A program made the position numbers and the translations under genes. A stretch of 64,000 nucleotides of DNA from an uncultured Chlorobiaceae bacterium (GTDB taxonomy: Bacteria > Bacteroidota > Chlorobiia > Chlorobiales > Chlorobiaceae): positions 1 to 64,000 of the forward strand of contig CAIMHT010000019.1 of NCBI GenBank assembly GCA_903840935.1. The letters are read 5' to 3'. Below, in pieces: positions 50,757 through 61,658 of the stretch; positions within the stretch are counted from its first letter, which is position 1, and the number at the start of each line of letters is the position of its first letter. Under the pieces are notes generated by a model, which saw only the letters and a list, made by a program, of their open reading frames with translations, was not told the origin of the DNA and did not search any database.

Positions 50757-51758
50757 TCATGGTCTTGCAGCTCTGATAGCAAAGGCGCAGACAAGCATTC
50801 CGGCAACCAGAAAGTTCTGCGCAATGGCATTATAGCGAACATCCATTGTTGCCGGTGATTTTACGAGTGCAAATTGCAGGAAAAATTGCGGAATGACGAG
50901 GCCTCCGACAATGATTCCATAATTGCTCTGGCCGATCATGAACAGGTAGGCGGATGCAAGGAGCTGACCGGTATTGATGAGTACGGCGGCAAGCAGGGCC
51001 GCTTTGGTTTCCCCGAAGGCAACAGGAAGGGTTCTGATGCCCACCTGCCGGTCACCCTCTATTGATTTGAAGTCGTTGATGGTCATGGTGCCGGTGCTCG
51101 ATAGGGTAAACAGCGCGGCAACAATCAGTGATGGCTGAAGCGATGAGAGGGTAACGTTTGGGTTATAGGCGATTTCTCCGGCTATCCATGGTATGATGAG
51201 GTATGAAACGGCAACAATGATATTGCCTGCCCAGAGACGTTTTTTAAGTTTGATGGGGTTTGCGCTGTAGAGGTGCGCATTGACAATGCCGATGATAACG
51301 TAAAAGCCGATCAGCGGATGAATCAGATAGCCGGTGATAACGGAAAGAACCGACCAGAGAGCAATCAGGATGGTGGCGTTTTTGAGCGAGATGGCACCGC
51401 CGGGTATGGGGCGGTTCGGTTCATTAATTTCATCAAGATCACGGTCAAAATAGTCGTTGAGCATCTGGCAGGTTCCGCTTGCCAGCGGGCCGGTCAGCAG
51501 CATGGCGAGGAAAAATTTCATACCTGCAACCTCTTTCCATCCAAAAGTGCCGCTTGCCACCGCTCCGCAGAGAAAGCTCCACATGACAGGAATCCAGGTG
51601 ACTGGTTTCAGAAAGCGGATAATCAGTGCCAGTTTGGAGATGTTCTCAACAGGCATTGGTCGGGCATGGACCAGTTTCCGGACACTTAATGGTGTGTTAA
51701 ACTCGCTCTGATTCGGCGGCTGAAGCTTTGAACTCTTTATGGGACGAAAATCACTCAC
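50757..51758 (-). CDS. bchG: Bacteriochlorophyll/chlorophyll synthase (UbiA-type prenyltransferase; BchG, or possibly the paralogue BchK)
   Basis: QMLNDYFDRDLDEINEPNRPIPGGAIS and NDFKSIEGDRQVGIRTLPVAFG motifs. Confidence 0.8.
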   Translation of the reverse strand: MSDFRPIKSSKLQPPNQSEFNTPLSVRKLVHARPMPVENISKLALIIRFLKPVTWIPVMWSFLCGAVASGTFGWKEVAGMKFFLAMLLTGPLASGTCQMLNDYFDRDLDEINEPNRPIPGGAISLKNATILIALWSVLSVITGYLIHPLIGFYVIIGIVNAHLYSANPIKLKKRLWAGNIIVAVSYLIIPWIAGEIAYNPNVTLSSLQPSLIVAALFTLSSTGTMTINDFKSIEGDRQVGIRTLPVAFGETKAALLAAVLINTGQLLASAYLFMIGQSNYGIIVGGLVIPQFFLQFALVKSPATMDVRYNAIAQNFLVAGMLVCAFAIRAARP

Positions 51759-51927
51759 ACGTACAGACTTATGTTTAAGAAATGCTGACAGCTTGAAAAA
51801 TAACAGGTAAAACTGAAGAAAGGAACCATCTGCCGCAAAACGGCACTGTTATATGAACAATATCCTGAAATATCTGTAAGAATTTATTTAAACTGAAAAA
51901 AAGGAGTCGTTCTTACGTTATTAATGC

Positions 51928-52446
51928 TTGTGGAAGTTTTTTTTGATTGTAAATCATCATCTTAAAGAGGAGATGTGCCTTATGGTTGGTCGTCGTTTGC
52001 TGGAGGAGATGAAAAAAACCTTTTTGTTTCACGCCATTGCAGCTCATTTCAGCAATGGGCTTATTCCCGTTGCTGTGCTCTATTTGCTCTTGACCCTTTC
52101 AACCGGAAACCTCTATTTTGAACATACGGTCGAACACCTGATAGTTATCGTCCTGATGGCTATTCCGGTCTCTTTTTATTCAGGCATTCACGACTGGAAA
52201 AAGAAATATCGTGCAGCCAAAGCGCCCATTTTTATCAACAAAATAAGGCTTTCCTGCTTACTTTTTCTTTTTTGTGCATCTGCTGTTGGTATCAGGCTTG
52301 CCATTCCTGATGTGATGAGCCGTACTGGCATTGAACACTGGCTCTATCTTGCACTCCTTTTTTCAATGTTGCCTGTCGTGACGTTGCTTGGTCATTACGG
52401 TGGCAAACTTTCTGCCCAGTCACGACAATCCCCCAAGCACTCATAA
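51928..52446 (+). CDS. Hypothetical membrane protein
   Basis: 172-aa ORF with about 4 TM segments. Confidence 0.55.
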   Translation: MWKFFLIVNHHLKEEMCLMVGRRLLEEMKKTFLFHAIAAHFSNGLIPVAVLYLLLTLSTGNLYFEHTVEHLIVIVLMAIPVSFYSGIHDWKKKYRAAKAPIFINKIRLSCLLFLFCASAVGIRLAIPDVMSRTGIEHWLYLALLFSMLPVVTLLGHYGGKLSAQSRQSPKHS

Positions 52447-52490
52447 GGGAGTAAACGCGTAATTCATTATAACCAAAACAAACGTGTTTT

Positions 52491-53117
52491 ATGATCGACA
52501 GTGCTGTGCTTCTTGCATTTTTTTTGACATCAGTTCTTCTTGCCCTCTCTCCCGGCCCTGACAACCTTTTTGTTTTGGCTCAATCGGCCCAGAATGGCCG
52601 GACAGCGGGTCTTTTAGTAACACTCGGTCTTGCTACAGGGCTGATTGGTCATACGTTTGCCGTCGCCTTTGGTCTTGCCGCCATTGTGCACTCTTCAACG
52701 TTTGCCTTCGCCATCCTGAAGTGTTTGGGCGCGGCATACCTTCTTTATCTTGCCTGGCAGTCGATCAGGGCCGGTGCTTCAACTGGTAAACAGGAGCGGT
52801 TATCCTCTCTTTCCAGGGGGAGTCTCTACCGGCGGGGAATTGTCATGAATCTGACCAATCCCAAGGTATCTTTCTTTTTTATGGCTTTTCTGCCACAGTT
52901 TGCCGATTCCCGTCATGGTTCGATGATGGTGCAGTTCTTCATGCTCGGGGCTTTATTTATTACGGCAACTCTCCCGGTTTTCAGCGCCATCAGTTTTTTT
53001 GCCGGTGGACTTGGCGACAAGTTCAGAAACTCCCTGTTTGCCCAGCACGCAGTCAACAGAATAGCCGCTGCGGTATTTGTTGGTCTTGCCATTAAACTGG
53101 CAATTTCGGAACGCTGA
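52491..53117 (+). CDS. LysE/RhtB-family transporter
   Basis: LALSPGPDNLFVLAQSAQNGRTAGLLVTLGLATG; MNLTNPKVSFFFMAFLPQF. Confidence 0.93.
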   Translation: MIDSAVLLAFFLTSVLLALSPGPDNLFVLAQSAQNGRTAGLLVTLGLATGLIGHTFAVAFGLAAIVHSSTFAFAILKCLGAAYLLYLAWQSIRAGASTGKQERLSSLSRGSLYRRGIVMNLTNPKVSFFFMAFLPQFADSRHGSMMVQFFMLGALFITATLPVFSAISFFAGGLGDKFRNSLFAQHAVNRIAAAVFVGLAIKLAISER

Positions 53118-53206
53118 ATGACTTTCGCCGGTTATTCTTACAACATCACCTGCCATTTGATGATTGTTGATAATGTTTTCAGCGATGAACCAAACTGAGA
53201 GAGATC

Positions 53207-54319
53207 ATGTTATACATTCCGCTCATTCCATTATCGGAACTGCCTGAAAACAGTCACAAATCAGTTTGGCTTGGCAAAAGGAGCATTGCCTTGTTTCATT
53301 ACAGTGGTCTCATTACTGCCCTTGAGAACACCTGTATTCACCGTGGAGGGGATCTCGGGCAGGGGTTTATCCAGACGCTTGACGATGGAGAGCTTTACGT
53401 GGCTTGTCCCTGGCATGGGTGGCAGTACAACCTGAAGAGCGGTCATGCCCCTCATGGTTACAAGGATCGACAGGCGCTCTATGAGGTCGTTATCGAGAAC
53501 GGCATGATCCTGGTGTCGGAAGAGCCAGTCACAAAGGCTTTCAAGGCATCCCACGACCTGGATCCTGTTGCCGATCTCAGAAAACTTGATTATCAGACTA
53601 CGGAGAAGAGTCTTAATGTGCTCGGTATTTCCACGACCACGATGAATCGAAATCTGCCCCGGCCATCCACCTCTGAAACAGCATTGCAGCAGGCTCTCGA
53701 TTTTGCGGTCTCCGAGTTTGGGGCCTCAACGAAAATGATCAGGATAAGAGATTTGAATTTCAGGCATTGCGAAGGGTATTACAGCCGTCATGAGAGAGCC
53801 TGTACCTGGCCCTGCTCCATATCGGAAATGGATGGAGAGGATGGGATGAATGAAATTTACCGTGCAATGGTATTGTGGGCGGATGCCGTAATCCTCGCGA
53901 CACCAATCAGGTGGGGTAATGCGTCATCGCTTTATTATAAAATGGCCGAACGCCTTAACACGGTACAGAATCAGATAACAGTCCATGACAAGGTGCTGAT
54001 CAAGAAAAAAGTGGCTTCCTTCATTATCACAGGAGGACAGGATAATGTCCAGGGGGTCGCCGGAAATCTTAATTCGTTTTTCACTGATCTTGGATTTACT
54101 TTGCCGCCATTTAATTTTCTTGGCTGGAGCAGAGGCTGGATTGCTGAGGATACCGAAAACAATTACAACTCGTTTTTTAAAAGCCGCTATGTGAAACGCT
54201 CAGTCAGGGAGCTGGTAACCAATACCCTCCAACTGGTTATGCAAATCAAGAATATGGACGCTTCACATCTTCAGACTCCGAAACCGAAAATTTCTGAATC
54301 AGGGAGCTTTTCAGGATAA
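53207..54319 (+). CDS. Rieske [2Fe-2S] domain fused to an NADPH-dependent FMN-reductase/flavodoxin-like domain
   Basis: CIHRGGDLGQG..CPWHGWQYN Rieske motifs; then NVLGISTTTMNRNLPRPST...ILATPIRWGNASSLYYKMAERL. Confidence 0.85.
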   Translation: MLYIPLIPLSELPENSHKSVWLGKRSIALFHYSGLITALENTCIHRGGDLGQGFIQTLDDGELYVACPWHGWQYNLKSGHAPHGYKDRQALYEVVIENGMILVSEEPVTKAFKASHDLDPVADLRKLDYQTTEKSLNVLGISTTTMNRNLPRPSTSETALQQALDFAVSEFGASTKMIRIRDLNFRHCEGYYSRHERACTWPCSISEMDGEDGMNEIYRAMVLWADAVILATPIRWGNASSLYYKMAERLNTVQNQITVHDKVLIKKKVASFIITGGQDNVQGVAGNLNSFFTDLGFTLPPFNFLGWSRGWIAEDTENNYNSFFKSRYVKRSVRELVTNTLQLVMQIKNMDASHLQTPKPKISESGSFSG

Positions 54320-54582
54320 TGTTCAGCAAATGATTTTAGGAAAAATAGTTATGGATTGTTTTGTTTTTTTTGGTGCAAATATGTACAATAAGCTGTACAA
54401 AAATCACTTTTTATTACGGTTATTTGCGGGAAGAATCAATCTTGAAAAAATCTTTGCCCTTGATTTTTATTGTTTGCATTGAGTACACTTTGATTTTAAG
54501 TTAGTGCTTTAGTAATACGTCGAATTTTTTGTAAAAACAGTTTCTCTCAAGTTCAGAAATAGAAAAAAGCAGATCATCTCTC

Positions 54583-55899
54583 ATGACTGACAAGCTCCTG
54601 ATATTCGGGATTCTTCTTCAACGGAAGCAGACATCTAATAGCCGCCCGCAACTTTTTTCCAGCGGCTTGTTTCCTTTCCGGGTGTTCTTGATCCTTTTAT
54701 TTGCGTCTACCATGCTTTTTTCATCACCTCTTCATGCGCAGACAAGAGATGAAGAGCTGCAGTCGCAGGTTCCAATAAGCTCATATATTGTCAAAGAGAG
54801 GGGGCGTTCTGCACCTTTAATGGCAAAGGATATCGAGAGGGCGGTTTCTCCTGCAAGTCTGACAAAGATACTTACCTGTATCATGGCAATTGAAAGCGGC
54901 AGGCTTGAAGAGAATGTTGTGATTACAAAAGAGGCGACAATGGTTGAACCTTCAAAAGCAGGGTTTTACCAAGGGGATAAAATCCGGCTGATTGATTTGG
55001 TCAAGGCCGCATTGGTCAACTCAAGCAACGATGCAGCATTTGCCATAGCCATACATCTTTCCGGCAATGTTAATTCGTTTGTTGCAGCCATGAACTACCG
55101 GGCTCATCGAATCGGTATGAGAAATTCAAGATTTACCAATCCGGCTGGCTTTGACAACGGCATCTATACTGGCAACATCTCCACAGCAGAGGATCTTTTG
55201 CGTCTAACGGAATATGCTGTGAAAAACCCTCTTTTTAATCAGGTAGCGAGACTTGAGGAGGCTGTTTTTATGGAGCAGACGACTCACAAGCTTTATTGCC
55301 TGAAAACCCACAACAAGCTTCTCGATAAATATCCCTACGCTGTTGGCATTAAAACCGGCTATACTACCAGGGCCGGGAAGTGTCTGATTGCGAGGGCTGT
55401 CAAGGATAACCACGATATTCTCCTCGTGATGCTGAATGCAAAAACAGACCGATGGAATATTGCTGTCGATATTTTTGATACGGCATTTTCATCAAGCCAG
55501 CCAAATCCGGAGTTGTTTGGTCGGATATTTCGGAGTGAATCAGGCTCTGCGGGGGTTCCGCTTAAAGCGTCTGTGGCAATGGTAGACAAAAGAGAGCACA
55601 AGAGAATGACGGCCAGTCATAAGTTGACGAGACGTTTGATTGCCGGATTCAGGAGCAGCAGCACAAGAACGAAACATCATGCCATTGCCGAATTGAGAGC
55701 CAGTGGTAATTCGAAGAGGCATCTGGTTACTCGACTGAAAAACAGCAGGAGTTCGAACAGTCATCTGCTTGCAGGGCTGAAACACGGTCACAGAGTGAGA
55801 AATCACGAGGTTGTTTCATCAAAACCAATAAGGAAAAACAGACGGAGAGTGGCAATGGCTTGTCCGCAAGTGATAATCAATAAAAGCAGCTTGTCATGA
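54583..55899 (+). CDS. D-alanyl-D-alanine carboxypeptidase (peptidase S11) with basic C-terminal tail
   Basis: SPASLTKILTCIMAIE (SxxK), NSSNDAAFAIA (SxN), IKTGYTTRAGKC (KTG); C-terminal Arg/His/Ser-rich tail. Confidence 0.92.
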   Translation: MTDKLLIFGILLQRKQTSNSRPQLFSSGLFPFRVFLILLFASTMLFSSPLHAQTRDEELQSQVPISSYIVKERGRSAPLMAKDIERAVSPASLTKILTCIMAIESGRLEENVVITKEATMVEPSKAGFYQGDKIRLIDLVKAALVNSSNDAAFAIAIHLSGNVNSFVAAMNYRAHRIGMRNSRFTNPAGFDNGIYTGNISTAEDLLRLTEYAVKNPLFNQVARLEEAVFMEQTTHKLYCLKTHNKLLDKYPYAVGIKTGYTTRAGKCLIARAVKDNHDILLVMLNAKTDRWNIAVDIFDTAFSSSQPNPELFGRIFRSESGSAGVPLKASVAMVDKREHKRMTASHKLTRRLIAGFRSSSTRTKHHAIAELRASGNSKRHLVTRLKNSRSSNSHLLAGLKHGHRVRNHEVVSSKPIRKNRRRVAMACPQVIINKSSLS

Positions 55900-55943
55900 T
55901 GCCGATGCTTGGGCAGTAGTAACCAGAGTCAAACAAAAGAAAT

Positions 55944-56246
55944 ATGATCAAACATATCGTCATGTGGCGGCTGAAAGAGATGGCTGATGGCAATGACAGG
56001 CAAACCAATGCATCGCTTATCAAGGAAAAACTTACGGCATTGCGTGGGAGAATTGCCGGGATGACTGCCCTTGAGGTAGGATTTGATTTCAGCAGAAATG
56101 ATAGTTCATGCGATGTTGTTTTGTATAGTGAATTTGCCGATCGCCAGGCTCTCGAAGCCTATCAGGCAAATCCGGAACATGAAGCATTGAAGCCATTTAT
56201 TGGCATGGCAACCATTGAGCGCAGGATAGCAGATTACGAGGTGTAA
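55944..56246 (+). CDS. Stress-responsive A/B barrel (Dabb) domain protein
   Basis: MIKHIVMWRLKE...DVVLYSEFADRQALEAYQANPEHEALKPFI. Confidence 0.9.
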   Translation: MIKHIVMWRLKEMADGNDRQTNASLIKEKLTALRGRIAGMTALEVGFDFSRNDSSCDVVLYSEFADRQALEAYQANPEHEALKPFIGMATIERRIADYEV

Positions 56247-56263
56247 GGGTGTGTAAGGAGAAC

Positions 56264-56304
56264 AAAAAAAAAGCGGACCGGCAAAAACCGTCCGCTTTTT
56301 TTTT
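56264..56304. terminator. Bidirectional terminator
   Basis: AAAAAAAAGCGGAC-cggcaaaaacc-GTCCGCTTTTTTTT between convergent genes. Confidence 0.9.
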
Positions 56305-56317
56305 GGTGATTTTTTTC

Positions 56318-56506
56318 TTACGCCTGAACGATGCACTCTGCAGGGCAGACACCAGCACAGCCCGGAGAGTCAGCGTATCCTACGCATTCGGTGCAGGTGT
56401 TTGCGTCGATCTGATAAACATCATCGCCAGCAGAAATTGCATTGACCGGACATTCTGGTTCGCAGGCTCCGCAGTAGGTACATTCTTCAGTAATGTAAAG
56501 TGCCAT
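56318..56506 (-). CDS. 2[4Fe-4S] ferredoxin
   Basis: MALYITEECTYCGACEPECPVNAISAGDDVYQIDANTCTECVGYADSPGCAGVCPAECIVQA. Confidence 0.97.
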   Translation of the reverse strand: MALYITEECTYCGACEPECPVNAISAGDDVYQIDANTCTECVGYADSPGCAGVCPAECIVQA

Positions 56507-56652
56507 AGTGACTTCCTCGCTTAAATGGTTGTAAAAAAAAAGGAAAGAACGATTCGGGTGAACTTTGCTCAATATAAGATTTTTTTTAAGCTCAAAAAAA
56601 AGTTGCACCACTTAGTGCGTTATTTTGAGCGGTACAACTTCACCTATCATGC

Positions 56653-56841
56653 TCAGACCTGGATGATACAGTCAACCGGACAGACCTCAACGCAGGCCGC
56701 CTCATTATGCCAGCCGATGCAGTCAATACAGAGAGATTCATCAACAACATAGATATCGTTGCCGGCAGAAATTGCATTGACAGGACATTCTGGTTCACAT
56801 GCCCCGCAATAGGTGCACGTATCAGTGATTCGATGTGCCAT
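56653..56841 (-). CDS. 2[4Fe-4S] ferredoxin (paralogue)
   Basis: MAHRITDTCTYCGACEPECPVNAISAGNDIYVVDESLCIDCIGWHNEAACVEVCPVDCIIQV. Confidence 0.97.
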   Translation of the reverse strand: MAHRITDTCTYCGACEPECPVNAISAGNDIYVVDESLCIDCIGWHNEAACVEVCPVDCIIQV

Positions 56842-56905
56842 TTTCCTCTCCTGTTTAGATTATGAAAATCATCTCAATTTTTCAATTCAGCACTTTTTTC
56901 AAACT

Positions 56906-57910
56906 TCAGGCAAAATGAGAGGCGGGTTTCCTGTAATCGAAATATGGATTCCCGGAGGAGAGGTAGTGCTGCACATACTCTTTTACCCCCTCCTCGATTG
57001 GTGTGAGTGATTCATTGAATCCTGCCTCCCGGAGCTTTGTAATATCCGCACAAGTGTAGTACTGGTACTTGTCCTGCAGGGTTTCCGGCATCGGTATGTA
57101 GTTGATGACAGCTTGCCGGTTGAGTGCCGAGAAGGTTGCTGCAGCAAGGTCGTTGAAGCTTCTCGGCGTTCCGCAACCCACATTGTAGATTCCCGATACT
57201 GAAGGGTGTTCCATCATCCATGCCATAATTCTGGTGCAGTCTCTTACATAGACAAAATCCCTCAACTGCTCACCGTCACGGTAGTCGGGTCTGTGCGACT
57301 GAAAAAGATTCAGGGATCCTTTTTCACCGATTTGATGGAAAGCCTTGTAGACGACACTGCTCATATCTCCTTTATGATACTCGTTCGGACCGTAGACATT
57401 GAAAAATTTCAGGCCGGCGGCATGGTCGAGGAGGTGGTGCTTCAGTGCCCAGCAGTCGAAGAGTTGTTTGGAGTATCCGTACATATTCAGGGGACGGAGT
57501 GCGGAGAGTCCATCAATCGTATCACTGTATCCGTTCGCTCCATCACCATAGGTTGCAGCGCTTGATGCATAGATAAGCCGGACATCACGCTTCATGCAGA
57601 ACGATGCAATTTTTTTTGAGTATCCGAAATTGTTGTCGAGCAAGTGGTCGGCATCAGTTTCCGTTGTTGAACTGTTTGCTCCCATGTGAATAATAGCCGA
57701 AACCCCTTCAAATGCGTTTCGCTCAAGCAGTTCAGCAAAGAGCTCTATGGAGATAAAATCAGCAAAACGGAGCCCGGAAAGGTTTCGCCATTTTTGTGTC
57801 GTTGTGGAGCCAAGATCATCAACGACAATAATATTCTCTTCACCATTGCGGTTGAGCTCCCAAAGCATTGCACTGCCGATAAATCCTGCACCTCCAGTGA
57901 TGATGATCAT
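56906..57910 (-). CDS. hldD: ADP-L-glycero-D-manno-heptose-6-epimerase
   Basis: MIIITGGAGFIGSAMLWELNRNGEENIIVVDDLG; YASSAATYGDG; FFNVYGPNEYHKGDMSSVVYK. Confidence 0.93.
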   Translation of the reverse strand: MIIITGGAGFIGSAMLWELNRNGEENIIVVDDLGSTTTQKWRNLSGLRFADFISIELFAELLERNAFEGVSAIIHMGANSSTTETDADHLLDNNFGYSKKIASFCMKRDVRLIYASSAATYGDGANGYSDTIDGLSALRPLNMYGYSKQLFDCWALKHHLLDHAAGLKFFNVYGPNEYHKGDMSSVVYKAFHQIGEKGSLNLFQSHRPDYRDGEQLRDFVYVRDCTRIMAWMMEHPSVSGIYNVGCGTPRSFNDLAAATFSALNRQAVINYIPMPETLQDKYQYYTCADITKLREAGFNESLTPIEEGVKEYVQHYLSSGNPYFDYRKPASHFA

Positions 57911-57989
57911 AGAGAAAAAAGTATAGATTGATGTGAAGCCTCTTGGAATATATCGGAAGCTGGTAAAAAAACTAACGGAAGTCATCCGC

Positions 57990-60767
57990 TTAAGGGTTTA
58001 GTGCCCCATACACCGCGTTTATAAGTGCTTTTGTTGAAAAAGGTTTCTGTATGAAGTTTATATCATCACCTACTATTTGCGGATGAGAAATAATGTCTGC
58101 TGTATAACCTGACATAAAAAGCGTTTTGAGATCAGGGCGTATTATTCGCAGCTTTTTGGAGAGTTCATTGCCGTTTATTTCGGGCATAACCACATCAGTC
58201 AGAAGCAGGTTTATCGGGCCGTCGTACTCAATTGCAATGTTTATCGCCTCACTGATTGTAAAGGCTGTGAGCACACGGTATCCCCTGCTCTCGAGGATAA
58301 TCTGGCAGAGTTTCAGAATATCAGTTTCATCTTCGACAACCAGTATTGTTGCACAGCCAGCGTTTCTCTCTGGTTCAGTCTTCTGCTGCCCACTTTCAGT
58401 TTGAACAGCAGACTCTTTGAAAAGGGGCAGCAAGACTCTGAAGAGGCAGCCTTCTCCCGATTTACTTTCGCATTCGATCGAGCCGTTGTTCTGTTTCACG
58501 ATACCATAGACTGTTGAAAGTCCCATACCGGTACCTTTCCCAACCTCTTTGGTGGTAAAAAATGGTTCAAAAATATGGGGCAGATCCTTTTTTTTAATAC
58601 CACTGCCATTGTCGCTGACGGTAAGTGCTGCATACTTGCCGGGCACGAGGCAAGGCAAGGAGGACGCGCCATGGAGTGTATCAATGTGAACCATGCCGGT
58701 TTCAATGGTGATGCGGCCGGTGCCGGTTATGGCATCACGGGCATTAATACAAAGATTGGCAAGAATCTGTTTGATTTGCAAGGGATCGATCTTGACTTGC
58801 ATGCGCCTTGTTTCGGCGACCCAGACCAGCGTGATTGTTTCGCCGACTAACTGCCTTAACATCGGCAGCATCTCTTCGATGACGCTGTTGATTGAAAGGA
58901 TTTTCGTCAGTATGGTCTGTTTGCGGGCGAATGTGAGAAGCTGACTGGTCAGATCGGCAGAGTGGGAGGCCGCTTTGCGGATGATTTCCAAACTCTCATA
59001 GATCGGCTGTTTCGTGTCAAATTGCTCCATCATCATGTCGGTATATCCAATAATGACCCCAAGCATATTGTTGAAGTCGTGGGCAATACCACCGGCAAGC
59101 TGGCCAACCAGCTCCATTTTCTGGAAGTGCTGAAGCTGGCATTGCAGTTTGTCGAGTTCTTCGTCGGCAAGCTTTTTGGCAATAATATCCCATGCAATCT
59201 CAGCAACCATTTTTACCCAATGGCGATCCTCATCATCGTAATTTGAGCCCTTGTTGACAACCCCAAGAGTTGCTACAACCCTCTCACCTTCCAGGAGAGG
59301 AACAACCAGTGTTCGCATGATCAAGGCATGGGAATTTGGTGGCTTTATTCCATCCTCAATTGCGTTGTACTTATTGTTGATCACGGCATCCCTCTTTTCT
59401 ATGGCCTCACCCCATAACCCGGTTTTATTCAGCGATGGATGAGCTCCACCAGTTGCAGCCTCTCTACGTAAACTCTTTTGCATGTTGGTTGACATGACTT
59501 GTATCGCCGAGGGGAGGTGGTTATTGCCGAAAAGATTACAGAAGCCGATGGCGCTGTCTGTCAACTGTTCAGCTTCGTCGATGGTCGCCAGCAGTAAAGC
59601 TTCCACTGAATGGGTTGCGGCCATTTCGAACAGGAAGATGCGAAATGCAGAGAGCCTTTCAAGGTGCTTCCGCTGATTGACGTCGTGGATAATGCAGTAG
59701 ATAAAAGCTTTGCCATTGATGTCAACTTTATTGGCAAATACCTCTACATCACGGATGGAGTTATCCGCTCTGAGGTGACGAAAGTTAAAAGAGAGTTGTT
59801 GTGATGATACCCATTTTTTCAGGACTTGCGTTACCTCTTCCGGAGGGAGCGTATTGATTTCATTGATGTGCATCTGTTTGAGCGTTTCAATCGACCAGCC
59901 ATAAAAGTCCTCCGCTGCCTGATTGGCATTAACGATATAGCCGGTATCAGGATCCAGAATGAGCTGGATTGCGGAGTGGCTTTCAAAGAGCCTCCTGAAT
60001 CGCTCCTCGTTTTGCTGTAATGTCTCTTCGCCCTGCTTGCGCTCGGTAATGTCGATGCCCATACCGATAAGGAAAGGGGCACCATTGATGATGATCCGAT
60101 TCCCGGTCATGAGGAACCAGCGAAATTCCGGCCCTCCACGAAGAAGTACGCGTCCTTCAATGACCTCTTCATTGCCGAGAGTGAAAACATTGAGGATTTT
60201 TTTTGAGATGAGCGGTCGATCATCAGGATGAATGGTATCAATTGCCTCAACGCATGCCATCTCGAATTCACTTTTTCCGACAATGGTGTCACGCTGATAG
60301 CTGTTCCACCCAACATATCGACCATTGGCATCAAGAATATAAAAGGCACCCGGAATAGATTCTATAATGGTTTTACTGATTGCCTGCTCATTTTTCAGTT
60401 TCAGCTCACTTAACTTCAGATCGGTCACATCTTGACAGATGATCAAAAGTTGAGTGACCTCACCGTCACGGGAGAGAGTGGGATAGATGGTATTGCGCAG
60501 AATCCGATTGTTCCGTTCGTCCTCCCAGGAGAACTCTTTTTTTGAGCGAAACACCTTTTCGGCTTTTTCTCTACGGCAAGATGCAATTTCAGATGGAAGC
60601 AGAGCGTATACATTGTTGCCAACACACTCTTTAGGCAGTTTCTGAAATCGGGCAGCAAAAGCTTCGTTGGCGTCAAGAATTACCCCCTCCCGGTCCATGA
60701 TGAAGACCAGTTCAGGAAAAGAGTCAAACCATGCAGGAGAAGTTTTTTGGCATTGCTCTTCACCCAT
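57990..60767 (-). CDS. Multi-PAS/GAF hybrid sensor histidine kinase with C-terminal receiver domain
   Basis: Three PAS-like segments, [25 protein letters not shown]-box, [20 protein letters not shown], receiver [28 protein letters not shown]. Confidence 0.95.
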   Translation of the reverse strand: MGEEQCQKTSPAWFDSFPELVFIMDREGVILDANEAFAARFQKLPKECVGNNVYALLPSEIASCRREKAEKVFRSKKEFSWEDERNNRILRNTIYPTLSRDGEVTQLLIICQDVTDLKLSELKLKNEQAISKTIIESIPGAFYILDANGRYVGWNSYQRDTIVGKSEFEMACVEAIDTIHPDDRPLISKKILNVFTLGNEEVIEGRVLLRGGPEFRWFLMTGNRIIINGAPFLIGMGIDITERKQGEETLQQNEERFRRLFESHSAIQLILDPDTGYIVNANQAAEDFYGWSIETLKQMHINEINTLPPEEVTQVLKKWVSSQQLSFNFRHLRADNSIRDVEVFANKVDINGKAFIYCIIHDVNQRKHLERLSAFRIFLFEMAATHSVEALLLATIDEAEQLTDSAIGFCNLFGNNHLPSAIQVMSTNMQKSLRREAATGGAHPSLNKTGLWGEAIEKRDAVINNKYNAIEDGIKPPNSHALIMRTLVVPLLEGERVVATLGVVNKGSNYDDEDRHWVKMVAEIAWDIIAKKLADEELDKLQCQLQHFQKMELVGQLAGGIAHDFNNMLGVIIGYTDMMMEQFDTKQPIYESLEIIRKAASHSADLTSQLLTFARKQTILTKILSINSVIEEMLPMLRQLVGETITLVWVAETRRMQVKIDPLQIKQILANLCINARDAITGTGRITIETGMVHIDTLHGASSLPCLVPGKYAALTVSDNGSGIKKKDLPHIFEPFFTTKEVGKGTGMGLSTVYGIVKQNNGSIECESKSGEGCLFRVLLPLFKESAVQTESGQQKTEPERNAGCATILVVEDETDILKLCQIILESRGYRVLTAFTISEAINIAIEYDGPINLLLTDVVMPEINGNELSKKLRIIRPDLKTLFMSGYTADIISHPQIVGDDINFIQKPFSTKALINAVYGALNP

Positions 60768-61036
60768 TTCGCTCTTCGATTATCTGTCGGTATTGCATGC
60801 TATGCATGAGTGTCAGATCATGATTCCGGGGATCGTTCACATTCTCAGCCCATACGAATCTTGTCGTGAGTCACGATCGGACTTGAACAGACAGGCGGCG
60901 TTGAGCCAATGTGTGAGATAAACAGGTCGCTACATCGTAGTATAACGATTTTAGCAAGTTACGCAAGCATCTTACCGCGCAATTGAGTGGGAATTACTTT
61001 CTGCGAAGTAAGATGATTTTCGGTTACCATCTAAAG

Positions 61037-61471
61037 CTAACTTGCTTTAAGATGGCCCATCTCCAAAAAGTTAGTCATTGATAACATTTTTCTTCCCCAA
61101 AAGAGCCAGAGCCTGACGGTTTCAACTGGTTTACCCACAATCTCTGAAATCTGGCGGTGTTTCATGCCCGAAATTTCGCTCAAAAGAACAGAAAGTTTAA
61201 TATCTGCAGCCCAATGCATCAGTGAATCGACAAGCTGAAGATTGCTCCTGCATTGCTTTTCGACGGTACAGAAATCGGTTTGCTGGCCAAATCTGGCTAC
61301 ATAGCACTCCCTGAACGTTCTCAGTAACTCACTCTCCCCAGTCACGGTATTTGCGGAAAGGTAGGTCGTGTAGACAAGCTCCTTCGATATATCCTCATTT
61401 CCTGTCATCCAGTAGGCAAGAGAATAAAGATCATCAAGAAGATCAAGAGCTGTTTTTTTTATCCTTTTCAT
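61037..61471 (-). CDS. Divergent ECF sigma-factor-like protein
   Basis: 144 aa; region-4-like HTH LSVLLSEISGMKHRQISEIVGKPVETVRLWLFWGRKML; weak region-2-like N-terminus. Confidence 0.6.
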   Translation of the reverse strand: MKRIKKTALDLLDDLYSLAYWMTGNEDISKELVYTTYLSANTVTGESELLRTFRECYVARFGQQTDFCTVEKQCRSNLQLVDSLMHWAADIKLSVLLSEISGMKHRQISEIVGKPVETVRLWLFWGRKMLSMTNFLEMGHLKAS

Positions 61472-61658
61472 CTCTCCTCCTTTATAATTGGATTATTTTT
61501 GTCTTGTTTTAATTTATAAAAAAAATGAGGATTGTCCAGATTTTTTCATTGAATTGTTTGAAAAAGATGTTTTTTAAAAGAAAAACCGGTCAGGTACCGT
61601 TTTTGCGGTTCATCCTGCCGTTTTGACCGCTTTACCGCAACAAAAAGAGAGAAGCAGC

